From contig OX439133.1 of NCBI GenBank assembly GCA_949318235.1, forward strand, positions 10,967,347 to 11,031,346: a DNA stretch of 64,000 nucleotides, written 5' to 3'. The notes under the pieces are model-generated. The model made no database searches and had not been told where the DNA came from. It saw nothing but the letters and a program-made list of their open reading frames with translations. A program made the position numbers and the translations under genes. Source of the stretch: Ecdyonurus torrentis (Eukaryota > Arthropoda > Insecta > Ephemeroptera > Heptageniidae). Shown one piece after another: positions 52,116 through 63,766 of the stretch; position 1 is the stretch's first letter, and each line of letters starts with the position of its first letter.

Positions 52116-53415
52116 AGCAATGAATCAGGGGGTTACTAATATCAATATTTTTGTAATGGTCACTCAATCTACCATAATTATACTGTGCACAAAATAAATA
52201 CAAAATCATAAACAACTTACAGTTGTAAAGCTTCTTACTTAATATGCTGCTGCTAATAAATTTATGCGATCTCTATATTTGCCTGTTATCACAAATATTA
52301 ACAACGCACGGTGAGGTTTGCTGTTCTTATCACTCTCTCTTATCAATGTATGGATTATTTATGTATACTTCAGCCTTTTTTTTTTTAGATGACTAAATGA
52401 TTGATAATTTTAATTGATATTGAAAATACACTTTTTAAAACAACTTTACGGAAGGGGTCAGTAATGTTGATAATATTATAATAAGCTACGTTTATTGTTA
52501 TTTTTGCATATGATACCATAGACTTATACATGTCTATGCACGATATGTGTGTGTGATTTTCTAACTTTGCGCAAAATTACCGTCAATAATTATACTAACA
52601 TAAAGGACCTCGTGAATATTTATTTTGTCATTTCTTATCAAGTTATGTAAGAAATAGAAGTGCATCAGAAGATTGTGTTGTAATTTATAATAAAACTAAA
52701 CGAATGCTAAACATAAGGAATAAAATGATGAATAAATTTTATTGATATTAAAAAAAAAAAAACTTTCAAATAAAAAAAAAATTATAATAAAAGAGTAAAT
52801 AAAAGCGTAAAAAAAAAGGGTTTAATTTCAAATTTGTTATGGAAGGAAAATAAGTTAAAAAGAAAAAGAAGAAGGAAAAAAAAATCAAAAATGTGTTTGA
52901 GAAAAGAAAATTTGAGTAACATTTTCATAAGAATCAGTAAAGAAAACAGTAATTTTGTTTATTAATTTGCTTATATAAAACAAGAAACTTCTTGACTTGA
53001 TAAAGCATATAATATTTTTTACATTTAATATAGCATCAACAAATTAAGAAATTAAATAAGAATTTATACAATTTGAAGCAAACATATAAACATAAAATAA
53101 AGGTATAATATTTGATTTCAAAATAAGTAACTAATTGGAATAACGTAATGAAATTTTCATACCGGTTTCTAATTAAATTTGTTACAGCACAGCTGTATAA
53201 TAATGTTTACTAATATATATGCTTAGTATAATGATAATAAAATATGCTTATTATGATAAGTCATCTTATAATTTTATTCCGCAAACACTTGCTATATAAC
53301 ATGTTGTGTAATAGTTTGCGATCAAAGACCGATTTAAAATATGTATGTATTAATAATAAATATGAAACTTTATTATTGTTGTCTGTGAGTATGATATTAT
53401 TATGTGAAATATTTT

Positions 53416-53418
<3 letters not shown>
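51485..53418. other. AT-rich region, no gene seen
   Basis: Several A/T runs (51615, 51925, 52017-52040, 52078-52114) and no supported exon or repeat family. Confidence 0.5.

Positions 53419-53486
<68 letters not shown>
53419..53486. repeat. (CT)n microsatellite
   Basis: About 68 bp of pure tc repeat. Ser-Leu and Arg-Glu open frames through it are artefacts. Confidence 0.96.
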
Positions 53487-53489
<3 letters not shown>

Positions 53490-53676
53490 TATTTGTAAAT
53501 ATACATATTATTATTATCATAATATATTATACACGCCGGAAAGAATAAATTACGTAATTTATATGTCGCAGCACATAATGATGCTGAATAATAAGAACAA
53601 CATAAATAAAAATAATATTCGTTAACTCTATTTTCTTGCTCACAAAAAAATAATAATAATAATAGATTTTTCTCAC

Positions 53677-53743
53677 CTTCACCTTGAATCAAATAGGATT
53701 CCGATGTTGGTGTTACAGAAGAAAAAAAAAGAAAAGAACTCAT
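53677..53743 (-). CDS. Candidate first coding exon, unknown gene
   Basis: Minus strand ATG followed by 'MSSFLFFSSVTPTSESYLIQ' and Gly-Glu, ending in the donor 'gaag|gtgaga' in phase 1. The phase matches the microexon at 50906-50947, giving '...YLIQGEGEYGKSPGWSVNPY'. No protein family is recognised. The Phe-rich start overlaps a pyrimidine run, so the true start could differ or the exon could be spurious. Confidence 0.35.
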
Positions 53744-53998
53744 AATAATAAAATTAAATTAAAAAAAAAAAATAATAATAATAGGTGATCGTAATTTTTC
53801 TAGCTTAATATGTACTCCCGAGTTCCGTTCCGTGTGTTTATTCTTTATTTATGAAAGAAAAAACAAACATAGTTTTGCACAATTTTCATGGTGAGTTTAT
53901 AAAATGTCTATAGTATTGTTATTGTCACATATTTTTGTATGGAAAATAGTATTTCATATGAAAAAATAATAAATATGATATTTGCAAATAATTTTATA

Positions 53999-54308
53999 TA
54001 GGGTCTAGGCAATCATGTTAAAGTCGACGCCATGTTGGATAACTCCATAACATACCCGGCATAGGACAAAAAATCATTTTGCCAATTTAAAACCACTATG
54101 CAATATTTTTGAGAGCATTGATGCTGTAAATATGTTGAATTAGTATCTCAAGTATGTAAGAAAAATAACAATAACAAAAAAATTACGTAACCGATTTCCC
54201 AAAGAAAATTGGCTTAAATGAAGTTTGTCCTATGCTGAGCAATGTTATACACTACTCCAGTATGGCCTCCAAGCGCAATAAATATGACGTCATCCGCATA
54301 CACCCTAT
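53999..54308 (+). repeat. Family A MITE, full copy
   Basis: Starts 'tatagggtctaggcaatcat', has 'gtatctcaagtatgtaagaa' and 'cactccagtatggc'-like blocks, and ends 'catccgcatacaccctata'. About 310 bp. Confidence 0.88.
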
Positions 54309-54360
54309 ACCATTTTTTCTTTTCACATGGACAAAAATAACTATACGTAATAATTAAACT

Positions 54361-54545
54361 AGCTCATTTTCGGCACCATTTCGGCATACAGCATAAATTA
54401 TGCAATACTTCATAAAAACTATATATAGCATAAATATTATAATGCACAGCATAATTATTTATCTTATTCTAATTTAGCATCATTTATGCTATAATGAAAT
54501 AAATACAGCATAAATTATGTAATTTATTCTATTTGTGAATACGGA
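54361..54545. repeat. Irregular cluster of 'agcataaattatg'-type words
   Basis: The words 'cagcataaattatg', 'agcataaatattataatg', 'agcataattattta' and 'gctataatgaaataa' recur in both orientations. A similar patch lies at 58620-58830. It may be a diverged simple or foldback repeat. Confidence 0.5.
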
Positions 54546-55090
54546 ACAATATTTGCATACTCTATACAATCAATTTGATTCCATACTTTAATAGTTTAAA
54601 TTGGAGATGGCATGCAATTAAATTTATATTTCAGTGGGAATTAATGTTGTTTCCAGCGTATAAACAATATATATTGCAATATTTTATAAACATTAGAAAA
54701 CGCATTGGATTATATTTTAAATTTTAACTGTTTCTCTCGCATACGTATACAGCATCTTTGGACAAAATGTTGCCCTAAAAAAACATGATATAATATTAAT
54801 AATAAAGGCAATAAAATATCCCTTTTAAAGTCAACAATAAATATTTAAACATCTCTAATTTTAGAGTTATTATATGATGCCAATTTTTAAACAAAATGCG
54901 GGCATTGAACGAGAGATTTTTTTTTTTAATATTTTTGTGCGCATAAAAGCTGATTTACGTCATAGAAAATGTGGTTAAATAAATTATAATAATAATAAAG
55001 AGGATGCATTGAAAAATAAAGGTATAAGTTATATGTGAGAGGAGAGATAATTGTCCTTTAATGACGTCAGTATAAGTCAAAGAATGAGTT

Positions 55091-55126
<36 letters not shown>

Positions 55127-55222
55127 AAGAAAATAAATATGCAAGGATTTCATTAAAAAAATGTATAATTGAAACGTTCTTGGTTTACAATATGTTTCAT
55201 TTTTGTTAAAGGTCTTTTGTGG

Positions 55223-55265
<43 letters not shown>

Positions 55266-55491
55266 ATGCTTACATATTTTTTTACTAGTCTCCAGCCTCA
55301 CAAATTGGCATTTAAAAATTCTTTGGAATATATTGCGCTTTGTGAATAGGACCTGGGGGCTGATTCTGTATTTTTTTTTGCTTTGTTGTCAACAAACAAA
55401 TTTGCATTAGATATCGAATAATTTTGTTTGCTATGAAGTTTAAGAATCTCCTCCCTGAATCTTAGTTTAAAAATTAAAAAGGTACTGTAAC

Positions 55492-55556
<65 letters not shown>

Positions 55557-55589
55557 ATTCCTATTGCTGATATTTGATATTCTTTATAG
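54546..55589. other. AT-rich spacer with long poly(A) runs
   Basis: Poly(A) runs at 55094-55122, 55222-55258 and 55495-55555 (61 bases). 55356-55440 is a small inverted repeat related to 44327-44410. No gene seen. Confidence 0.55.
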
Positions 55590-55862
55590 GATGTTTGCAT
55601 TCATATAAAAGTTGACGCCATATGTGAGCACTAAATAACATGGGCAAATAACACATTTTGCCAGTTTAAAAATAATTGGCAATATTTTTTTAGAGTATTG
55701 AGGCTGTTAACAGGTTGAATTAGGTATTCAAGTATGCGAGTAAAATAATAATAATAGAAAAATAATTTTCCAAAGAAAATAGTCAAAAATCATGTTTACC
55801 CTATGCTGAGTAATTTTATTCATTGCTCCAAAGCGCATTCAATATGACGTCATGCGCATACA
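55590..55862 (+). repeat. Family A MITE
   Basis: 'atgtttgcattcatataaaa', 'actaaataacatgggcaaat', 'tattcattgctcc' and 'aatatgacgtcatgcgcata'. The right terminus is altered. Confidence 0.85.
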
Positions 55863-55925
55863 ACCACTTATTATTAGTACCACTACCACTATTAATTAGA
55901 AAATTAATTACCACTATTATTAGTG

Positions 55926-56234
55926 GTGCATGGCATTCACTAATAGGATGTACGTATCCGTATGACGTCAAATTTAGTGCGCTTGAACGCCATACTGGAG
56001 GAAAGAATAACATTGCTCAGCATAGGACAAACTTCGTTTTTGACTATTTTCTTTGCGAAATCAGTTTCTTTTTTTCTCACACACTTGATATACTAATTCA
56101 ACCTATTAACAACATCAATGCTCTCCCTTCGTATTTTTAAACTGGCAAAACGATCCATTGTCTTATGTTGCCCATGTTATTGATTGAGTGATCCAACATA
56201 GCGTTGACGTTAACATGAATGCATACACCCTATA
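55926..56234 (-). repeat. Family A MITE, opposite orientation
   Basis: Begins with the complement of the right end ('gacgtcaaatttagtgcgct', 'cgccatactggagg') and ends 'catgaatgcatacaccctat'. Adjacent and inverted to the preceding copy. Confidence 0.85.
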
Positions 56235-56309
56235 AGCAATTATATACCTTTGCATTATTATTTGGTAAAAAGCTAAATTTAACTGGTGAGCAAACTTAAA
56301 AGCTGTTAC

Positions 56310-56427
56310 CTTAAAAAAAAAAAAAAAAAAAAGGCAGACACAGTATATTGCGCAATACGTTCGGCCAGGTTATTAGCATGTTTTTGTTCTAAACCAGTGA
56401 GAACCAGTTTAGAGAGAACTGTCATAC
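56310..56427 (-). CDS. Candidate exon, unknown gene
   Basis: Minus strand: acceptor 'cttacag', then an open frame 'MTVLSKLVLTGLEQKHANNL' continuing 'AERIAQYTVSA', then a T run and a possible donor 'aag|gtaaca'. Base composition and amino-acid mix look more coding than the surroundings, and the two other frames have early stops. The 3' edge is uncertain because the T run would encode poly-Phe; a donor before it ('act|gtgtct') is weaker. The family is not recognised. It may belong to the gene hinted at by the candidates at 53677 and 50906, or to another. Confidence 0.35.
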
Positions 56428-56660
56428 CTGTAAGAATGCATCAATAATTAATGTGATAACAAGTTGACTTTAAAAAAAAAAAAAAAATTATTTTAATCTC
56501 TAACTACGATCTTTTTCCATTATTTATAATATGCATATGACAATTTATATCTTATTCACAAGTATTTTTATGTTATAGTAATTCAGCAGGCTTATGTCAA
56601 GAGCAAAGAAATTTTAATGATGTGATATAAAGTAAAAAAATCATTTTGCTCGCATTCATA

Positions 56661-56972
56661 TAGGGTGTGTACGCATGACGTCATTCTGAATGCTTTTCGA
56701 TGCTCTTCTTGCATGAGCAATGAATAACATTGATCAGCATAGGACAAACGTATTTTTGGCTATTTCCTTGGTAAATTAGCTCTTTCTTGGTCATTATTAT
56801 TTTTCTTGCATACTTGAGGTACTGATTGAACCTGTTAACAACACCAATGCTCTCAAAAAAATTGCGAAATATTTTTAAACTGGCAAAATGTGCAATTTTC
56901 CTATACCGGCCAATGTTATTTAGTATACTCACTTTTGACGTCGATTTTAACATGAATGAAACCACCCTATAG
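56661..56972 (-). repeat. Family A MITE, opposite orientation
   Basis: 'tagggtgtgtacgcatgacg' to 'catgaatgaaaccaccctat', with 'gagcaatgaataacattgat' and 'aggtactgattgaacctgtt' inside. A 94-codon frame through it is repeat-derived. Confidence 0.86.
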
Positions 56973-57241
56973 AGTGGTTACATTCATATAATAGTTGACG
57001 TCATAAGTAAGTATTGTGTTGTATGGGAAAATAACACATTTTACTAGTTTAAAAATTCTAATTTTTGAGAGCATTGAAACTGTTATCAGGTTGATATAGG
57101 TTTTTCAAGTATGCGAGAAAGAAAAATAGTAACAAATATATTTTCTAAGTAAAATAATAATAATAAATAAAAAAAATGTTTTTATTATGCTGTGCAATGT
57201 TATTCATTGCTTCAGTATAGCGTCGAAGCGCATACACCCTA
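56971..57241 (+). repeat. Family A MITE
   Basis: Begins 'tagagtggttacattcatat' immediately after the previous inverted copy and ends 'gcgcatacacccta'. Confidence 0.85.
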
Positions 57242-57474
57242 AGGGTACATGCATAGTAAATACAGTAGTATAGACGGTACCCATGCACTCTGACTCATGG
57301 TTATAGTGGGTAAACATTTTAAAGGTTTAATCTCTATGGTATCAAATTTGGGGTAGTTTTAGGTACTCTCTGTATGTATTAGAATTTGATGCAATACGCA
57401 TGAATGGAGATTCAGAGTGCATGAATGAAATGTTTATTGCAATGATCTACATTATTATACTGTATACCAGTTTT
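57242..57474. repeat. Small inverted repeat between MITE copies
   Basis: 'catgcactctgactcatggt' near 57294 is mirrored by 'cattcatgcactctgaatctcc' (complement of 57403-57424). No gene. Confidence 0.55.
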
Positions 57475-57790
57475 AGACTACTCGTATGACGTCATATTTA
57501 ATGCGCTTGGACGCCATACTGGAGCAATGAACAACATTGCTCATTATAAGACAAACGCCATTTTTGGTTATTTTCTTTAGAAAATAAGTGATTTTTTTGG
57601 GGGGAGGGGGGGAGGGCTATTTTTATTTTTCTCGCATTTGAAAACCTAATTCAATCTGTTAACTGCTCTCAAACCTATTGCAAAGTATTTTTAAGCTAGC
57701 AAAATGTGTCATTTTCCTATAACGACCCATGTATTGAGTTATCCAACATGGCAATTACTTTAACATGAATGCATACACAATACAGCCTAT
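57475..57790 (-). repeat. Family A MITE, opposite orientation, right end altered
   Basis: 'tatgacgtcatatttaatgc', 'cgccatactggagcaatgaa' and 'ttaacatgaatgcatacaca'. A G-rich insertion ('tggggggaggggggga') sits in the middle. Confidence 0.83.
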
Positions 57791-58830
57791 ATATTATACT
57801 AGTATAGCTTTTACTATACGCTGTATTATAAGTATAACAAATGCATATTTTTTTTTCCATGTATTCATACACCGCATGTAATACAAATTAGTTAACAGTA
57901 ATAAGTTGTAATGATGAAAAACTTATATAAATTAGTAAAATTACTACAAAATATTTACTTCATCTGACCTAACCAGATAATAATTGATCATCATAACATA
58001 CGTATATATCAAAACAAAAAAGTATAAAAAAGTAATACTTTAATATATACGTAATATGCAATCAATTATATAAAATTAACAGATTATATAACGTAAAATA
58101 TATTTATCGTACAAAAAAATTAAAATGACGTCAAACATAATTAAATAAATAAATAAAAAAATGTAGGTAGTTAGACCATGAAAAATAGCGAGTATTACGT
58201 AAAGTCATTACCATACGTACATTTATAAGTTTTTATGTCGCAATTTTTATAACATATTGAATATTAAAACCACAGCTTGCACTAATCAAGGTTATAACTG
58301 TACGGTTCATGTGAGCTTCTACTAACCAAAGATTAAAAAAATAATAATAAAAAAAAAAAAAATTACGTAAAAAACGTATTGAGTTTTCTTTTACAGTATA
58401 GCGAAATAATTAGTAATTATTTTCTATATGGTTTGACATTTTCAAGTTTTCGTGCCGTTAAACATTTCATTAGTTTTTCTTTACCAAAAACATAGAAAAT
58501 AAATCACGTAATTTACGCTGCATTAAATAATTTCTATACATTGTAGAGAACAAATGTTGCTATTTTGTAATAACTTTTAACTACTGTACTTAAGCTGAAC
58601 ATCTTAACTATTATGTTAATTACTACACAATAGCATAAATTATGTTGTAGTGAAGATTTTTTTTTGGCTGTTTTGAAATTGCATAAAAAATTATGGTAAA
58701 TAGTAACTCATAATAATAATAATAATAATGTATATATAATTATTATTCATAAAATTATGAAATTATGCAAACGAGAAGTATACAGTAGACTAAAAGTTTA
58801 CTATTATGCTGTCGCAATTATGCTGTAAAA
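57791..58830. other. AT-rich spacer, no gene seen
   Basis: Only 'agcataaattatg'-type words near 58630 and 58800. No exon or named repeat. Confidence 0.5.
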
Positions 58831-59130
58831 GGGTGTTCGCATTCATATAAAGGTCGACGCCAAATGTGAGCACTAAATAACATGGCTAGTAAGGAAAATA
58901 CACATTTTGCAAGTTTAAAAATACTTTGCAATATTTTTGAGAGCATTGATGCTGTTATTAGGTTGAATTGGGGTTTCAAGTTTGCGAAAAAAATAGTAAC
59001 AAAAAATTATCCGATAAAAAAACAACAACAAACAAACAAACAAACAAACGACGTGTTCTATGCTGAGCAATGTCATTCATTGCTCCAGAATGGATTTTAA
59101 GCGTATTTCCTCGCTTTTTCATGCACACTA
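58831..59130 (+). repeat. Family A MITE, diverged right end
   Basis: 'gggtgttcgcattcatataa', 'actaaataacatgg', 'caatatttttgagagcattg' and 'attcattgctccagaatgg'. Confidence 0.83.
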
Positions 59131-59342
59131 TACAAGTTTCCATTGCGTTAAACATTTCATTAGCTATTCTTTAAAAGAAAAACTTTTGTTGTTGTTGTTG
59201 TTGCTATTTTTGAATTGAATAAACAGCATAAATAAAATTTATAAATTATATAGTTATGCACTTTAGAAGTCTAGACTCTAAAGTTAACTATTATACTGTA
59301 CAGCACAGCTACTTTTCAACACTGTATAGAAATATAACTATA

Positions 59343-59430
59343 ATGGAGCTTATCGGTTTTAGCGCGCGGGGAGACGCGGGGAAAGCTAATGGTCCCCTAA
59401 TTTAACATTACGCTTTATGGGGAAAAACAT

Positions 59431-59478
<48 letters not shown>

Positions 59479-59601
59479 AATTTTTGAGAAAACTACTCCA
59501 CCGATTTCGGAGAAATTTAAATACGAAATACTAGACATACTTTTACGTGTTTTAAACCATAGCAATTTTTTAAGAATTTTTTAAACAGATAACCTCCAAC
59601 A
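59343..59601 (+). repeat. Family B MITE with an expanded poly(T)
   Basis: 'tggagcttatcggttttagc' to 'aacagataacctcca'. The short T stretch present after 'aaaacacg' in other copies is here a 45-base run (59432-59476). Confidence 0.88.
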
Positions 59602-60747
59602 AAATTAATACAGTACAGACACTTCAGACATTCAATAACTAAAAAATTCTCTAACTATGTCATACATAAAAATTTGTAACTATTTCTCTTTTTTCTGCAT
59701 GTACAATATAACTCTAGAAACAGTATAAAATTGACCTAGTAATGATGATAATATAATAAAATATATGCCATGGTGAGCTACTATATAATATAAAATAATA
59801 CACGCACGAGATGATTCAGTGCCAATGTTAACTGCATTTAAATCAAGGTAAATAATGAGATACTTTATATGTATATGTATATATTTGTAATTTTTCACTA
59901 TACTACCGCAAGTTACATTATATTTCCGCTAATCGTATATATTGTATGTTTTTCCTGTATGTGTATAGCATGGACTTTTATGTTATGAGTTTTATCATTT
60001 GAATTGCTACATCACTTTTTTTTTTTATTTTTTTTTTATTTTTTTTTTTACCTCTCAAGAAACTTAAATTGTTTGAGAAAAAAAAAAAAAAAAGTAAAAT
60101 GATGGTGATGTCAGATGTGTGATGAAAATCCACAAAAAAAAAAAATCAAATAAAATCCAAATAAATCTGACCGAAGCGCTAATTTCTCCAAATGGTATTT
60201 CCACATGCAATTCAATGGAAGTGGATGTTTTTTTCCATCAATTCATAAAAAAACTGTACACGAAAAAAAATTACTACCTATGGCAGGTACAAGAATCCTG
60301 TATTTTGCAATAGGTACATTTTAATTTGGAACAGGTACTTAGGAGAAATAATGTTTGCCCTATGCTGGACAATGCATTAGGCACCACAAACATGGCGACA
60401 AAGCGCAAGGATGTGCAAGAGGGGTTTATACATGCATGACAAGTTTACCATGTACCAGTTTTAACTACTAGCCTTTACTACTTTGAATTCTTACTGTTAG
60501 TGTAATATTATAATTAAATATAATAAAATAAAGAGTATAATTATAAGAATTGAGTAGACATATAATTAGATATATAAATGAATGAGTAGTCAAACAGAAC
60601 AAAAAAATAAATAAATAAATCAAACGATTTTTTTTTTTTATTATTATGTGATTACATAACGTACTAGTTTAAAATTGCAATTTCATGATTCTCGCAGACA
60701 AATATGTAATTTGCAAATATATCGTGGCCAAGATTAATGTTATACAT
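59602..60747. other. AT-rich spacer with a family A remnant
   Basis: 60345-60440 retains 'tgccctatgctggacaatgc' and 'atggcgacaaagcgcaagg' from family A. No gene seen. Confidence 0.55.
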
Positions 60748-60856
60748 ACGTACACTCCCCACGAATAAATCTGACCGGTCTCGTTAAAGTTTCCTCATAT
60801 ATTTAACATTTGGAGACATGAACGCTGTGATCAGATTTATTCGGGGGGAGTGTACA
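60748..60856. repeat. Short hairpin MITE
   Basis: 'gtacactccccacgaataaa' pairs with 'tttattcggggggagtgtac'. 109 bp. The flanking ta suggests a TA target site. Confidence 0.8.
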
Positions 60857-61012
60857 TAATAAATTAGGTATTATAACAACCTTGAATATTATATTTTACT
60901 TACATTTAGTATATTATACAATTGTACTTCATACATGTATATAATAAGATATATATTATGTCACTTTGTCAACATCGTATACCATAGACAATACAATAAA
61001 CAGTATAGGGCT

Positions 61013-62011
61013 GTAAGCTGCAACCTCTAGTTCAGGGTTTCTCAACCTTTTTGAGCTGCGGAGCACTTTTAGGAGTAAGGAGTGCTCACGGAGCACTGGG
61101 GGGTTTGGGGGGCGTAGCCCCCTCAAAAAGCCCGCCGCAGGCGCGATTTTTTTTCCAACCACGTGACCGTTTTTTAGGCAATTTAAGTGAAGATTTTCAA
61201 GAAAATTAACATTCACCCCATTAAAAACTATAGCTAAAATTAGAGCTTTAAGTTTTACAAATATAATGGAATCAAGGAAAAAATTAAGTAATAAATTTGT
61301 AACTTCAGAGCAGAAATTGTGTGGTTAATTGAAAAATTAATAAAATAACTTGTTTTTAAAAGCGTGATTTTCAACATTTCTGAACTATTTTATTTTACGA
61401 TTAAAAATGTTATTTTGAGAAATAATATTTTTTTGAAAATATTTGGTAGTAATCTAGTAATAGAACTGTCACAAATACTGTCTCCTGTTAAAAAAAATCA
61501 AAATGATTCTGTCAAAAAATTGAAAAATTAACTTGAATTTATATTTTGGAAAAATTAAGGCTGCCTAGAAAAAAACAATATTTATGGCCTTAGTTTCAAC
61601 CTTCAGTATTTACTGAAAGTTTAAAATAGGGACCTTTATAATTTTCAAAATCTAAAATGACGTAACCAAAATTAAATAAATTGTTAATAATACATAACAG
61701 GTATTATTCAGAAACACAATATTCATGAAAATTGTTACGTTTTGTACTGTATTGTTTAAAAATTATGAACATATTTTATTTTTTCTTATTTTTTTTCTTT
61801 ATTTATTTTTTTCTTCTTCTTTTTTTTTTTTTACTTCTTCCTAAATTCTGGGGAGCACCTGAAACCATCTCGCGGAGCACCAGTGCTCCGCGGAGCACCG
61901 GTTGAGAAACCCTGCTCTAGTTAAACCCTAGTTATCTTTTTTTAATTGTTGCAACAATCAAAATAACAACTTAACTACGGTTTAACTAGTTAGTTAGCGT
62001 TGCAGCTTACT
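61013..62011. repeat. Palindromic element interrupted by a hAT insertion
   Basis: 'gtaagctgcaacctctagtt' (61013) pairs with 'agttagcgttgcagcttac' (ending 62011). The loop half resumes at 61923 ('aaaccctagttatc') after the hAT element. Confidence 0.82.
61033..61914. mobile_element. Non-autonomous hAT element with 8-bp target duplication
   Basis: Inverted ends 'cagggtttctcaaccttttt' and 'ccggttgagaaaccctg' are flanked by the exact octamer 'ctctagtt' (61025-61032 and 61915-61922). Subterminal 'gctgcggagcac' and 'gcggagcaccagtgctccgc' repeats and the block 'gcccgccgcaggcg' are present. 882 bp with no transposase frame. The ends and 8-bp duplication are classic hAT. Confidence 0.92.
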
Positions 62012-62253
62012 GAGGTAAAGTGTGATAATTAGATATTGGATTTTTTTATTTCGCCACTTTTTTTCTGTCATTATTATAGGTCACTTTTAATAAAAAATGA
62101 GTGCGAATTACGCAATATAAAGTCATTTAAGACCCATTTTATTGCACCATTTACCAACATTTTTTGTTTTGTCATCCATATTCACCATTTTTCAGCTTTT
62201 TTTCGTCATTTTTAAGATTTTTCAATATTTTCTTACTTTTTTTTTAATATTTT

Positions 62254-62296
<43 letters not shown>

Positions 62297-63446
62297 CAGA
62301 CAGACAGACATACTTAAGGTATAATCCTAGATGTAAATTACGGCGAAAGTGTCCGTGGAATCGAATTCAAAATTTCAGGGTTTATTTATGAAGGTATAAC
62401 TATCTTGTATGCAAATTTTTGAAAAGATATAAGGATCAGGAGAAATTAAAAAATATATAATAATAATAATTACAAAAATTATCGTTTTAAATTTTGAATG
62501 TTATTCGGTGCCTGAGAAAAACACGCATACTGCAGGATATTCAAATGGTTACTATCGTGTTAGTATAATATACTAAATTGATATAATGTTATACATAGTC
62601 ATGTATGTACAAAGTTTTTTATTTTATTATTATTATTTACTGTCAACTAATGTATGTATGCGGTAGTAATTACGTTATTACGTAAGTGTTTAATATATTT
62701 TTTAATGAAAAAGGTTACACTGTTAGGTTGACTGTGTTAATATTATATGTCATTATATACAGGCTTTATTATATCATTCATGTTTTTAATATAGATGAAT
62801 TATTTATCATTTCATTAACTTTGCATGAGATGATTTATTAAAATGGCAAGTCAGATTCTAAAATAACAATTTTTTAATGCGTATTCTGATGGAGTTTAGT
62901 TGTTCGTTAAGTTATTTGATCTTCAGATTTCAAAAAATAAAATAAAAATAAAAAATAAAAAATCTGAAAAGAGCGATATATTTCGCACATCCTTTTAGGA
63001 CTGCACTATGTTTTTATAAGTATAGGCAGGCGATTTTTAACGTCTCTCTTCATAACTTAAATATAAAATAATAATAATAAAAAAACGTCAATTCTCTAAA
63101 AAAAAAAAAAAAAACTGGAAAGAAGAAGCTAGATTATAATGATATTTTGGACAAAGGGAAAAGGGAAGCCTTGGTAATAGGGGAGTAGCACTATAGGCAA
63201 AATTTAGAATTATGTGTTTGTTTGATTTTTTTTTTTCATTTTCATTTTTTTTATCGTAGTACCTATTGAATACATAAAATCGATGAAATTTTATGTCTAT
63301 CGTTATATTTTCCATTTTTAGGTTACGTTTTATTGATTTTAGTAACCTAGTTAACATAATTTAAGCAGCCTAATGTACACAGCGTAATAGAGACAACATG
63401 TAGTTAACTTTTTAAGTATATCTTCTTTCTTTATCGCTGTGTATAG
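62012..63446. other. AT-rich spacer, no gene seen
   Basis: A run at 62257-62294 followed by a short 'gaca' repeat (62295-62309). Nothing else is recognised. Confidence 0.5.
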
Positions 63447-63753
63447 GGTGTATGCGGATGACGTCATATTTATTGCGCTTGGAGGCCATACTGGAGTAGT
63501 GCATAACATTGCTCAGCATAGGATAAACTTCATTTTAGGCAATTTTCTTTGGGAAATCTGTCAATTTTTTGTTATTATTATTTTTCTCACATACTTGAGA
63601 TACTAATTCAGGTCTATTAAAAGCATCAATGGCTCTCTAAAATATTGCTTATAGTATTTTTAAACTAGCAAAATCAGTAATTTTTCTATGCAGCTCATGT
63701 TATTGAGTGATCCAATATGGCGTTGACTTTAACATGAATGCATACACCCTATA
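63447..63753 (-). repeat. Family A MITE, full copy, opposite orientation
   Basis: 'tagggtgtatgcggatgacg' to 'catgaatgcatacaccctat'. Close to the copy at 53999-54308 in inverse. Confidence 0.88.
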
Positions 63754-63766
63754 TGATATCGCTGTA

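Noticed and set aside
52200..52260. Possible small minus-strand exon with donor 'gtaagttg'
   Set aside because: The phase does not fit the neighbouring candidates and the acceptor-linked frame has a stop.
53261..53743. 160-residue minus-strand frame as a single gene
   Set aside because: Most of it is the (CT)n tract and AT-rich DNA. Only the first 67 nt, ending in a donor, were kept as a tentative exon.
56681..56965. 94-residue minus-strand frame
   Set aside because: Derived from a family A MITE. The same peptide words appear from the copy at 58882-59100.
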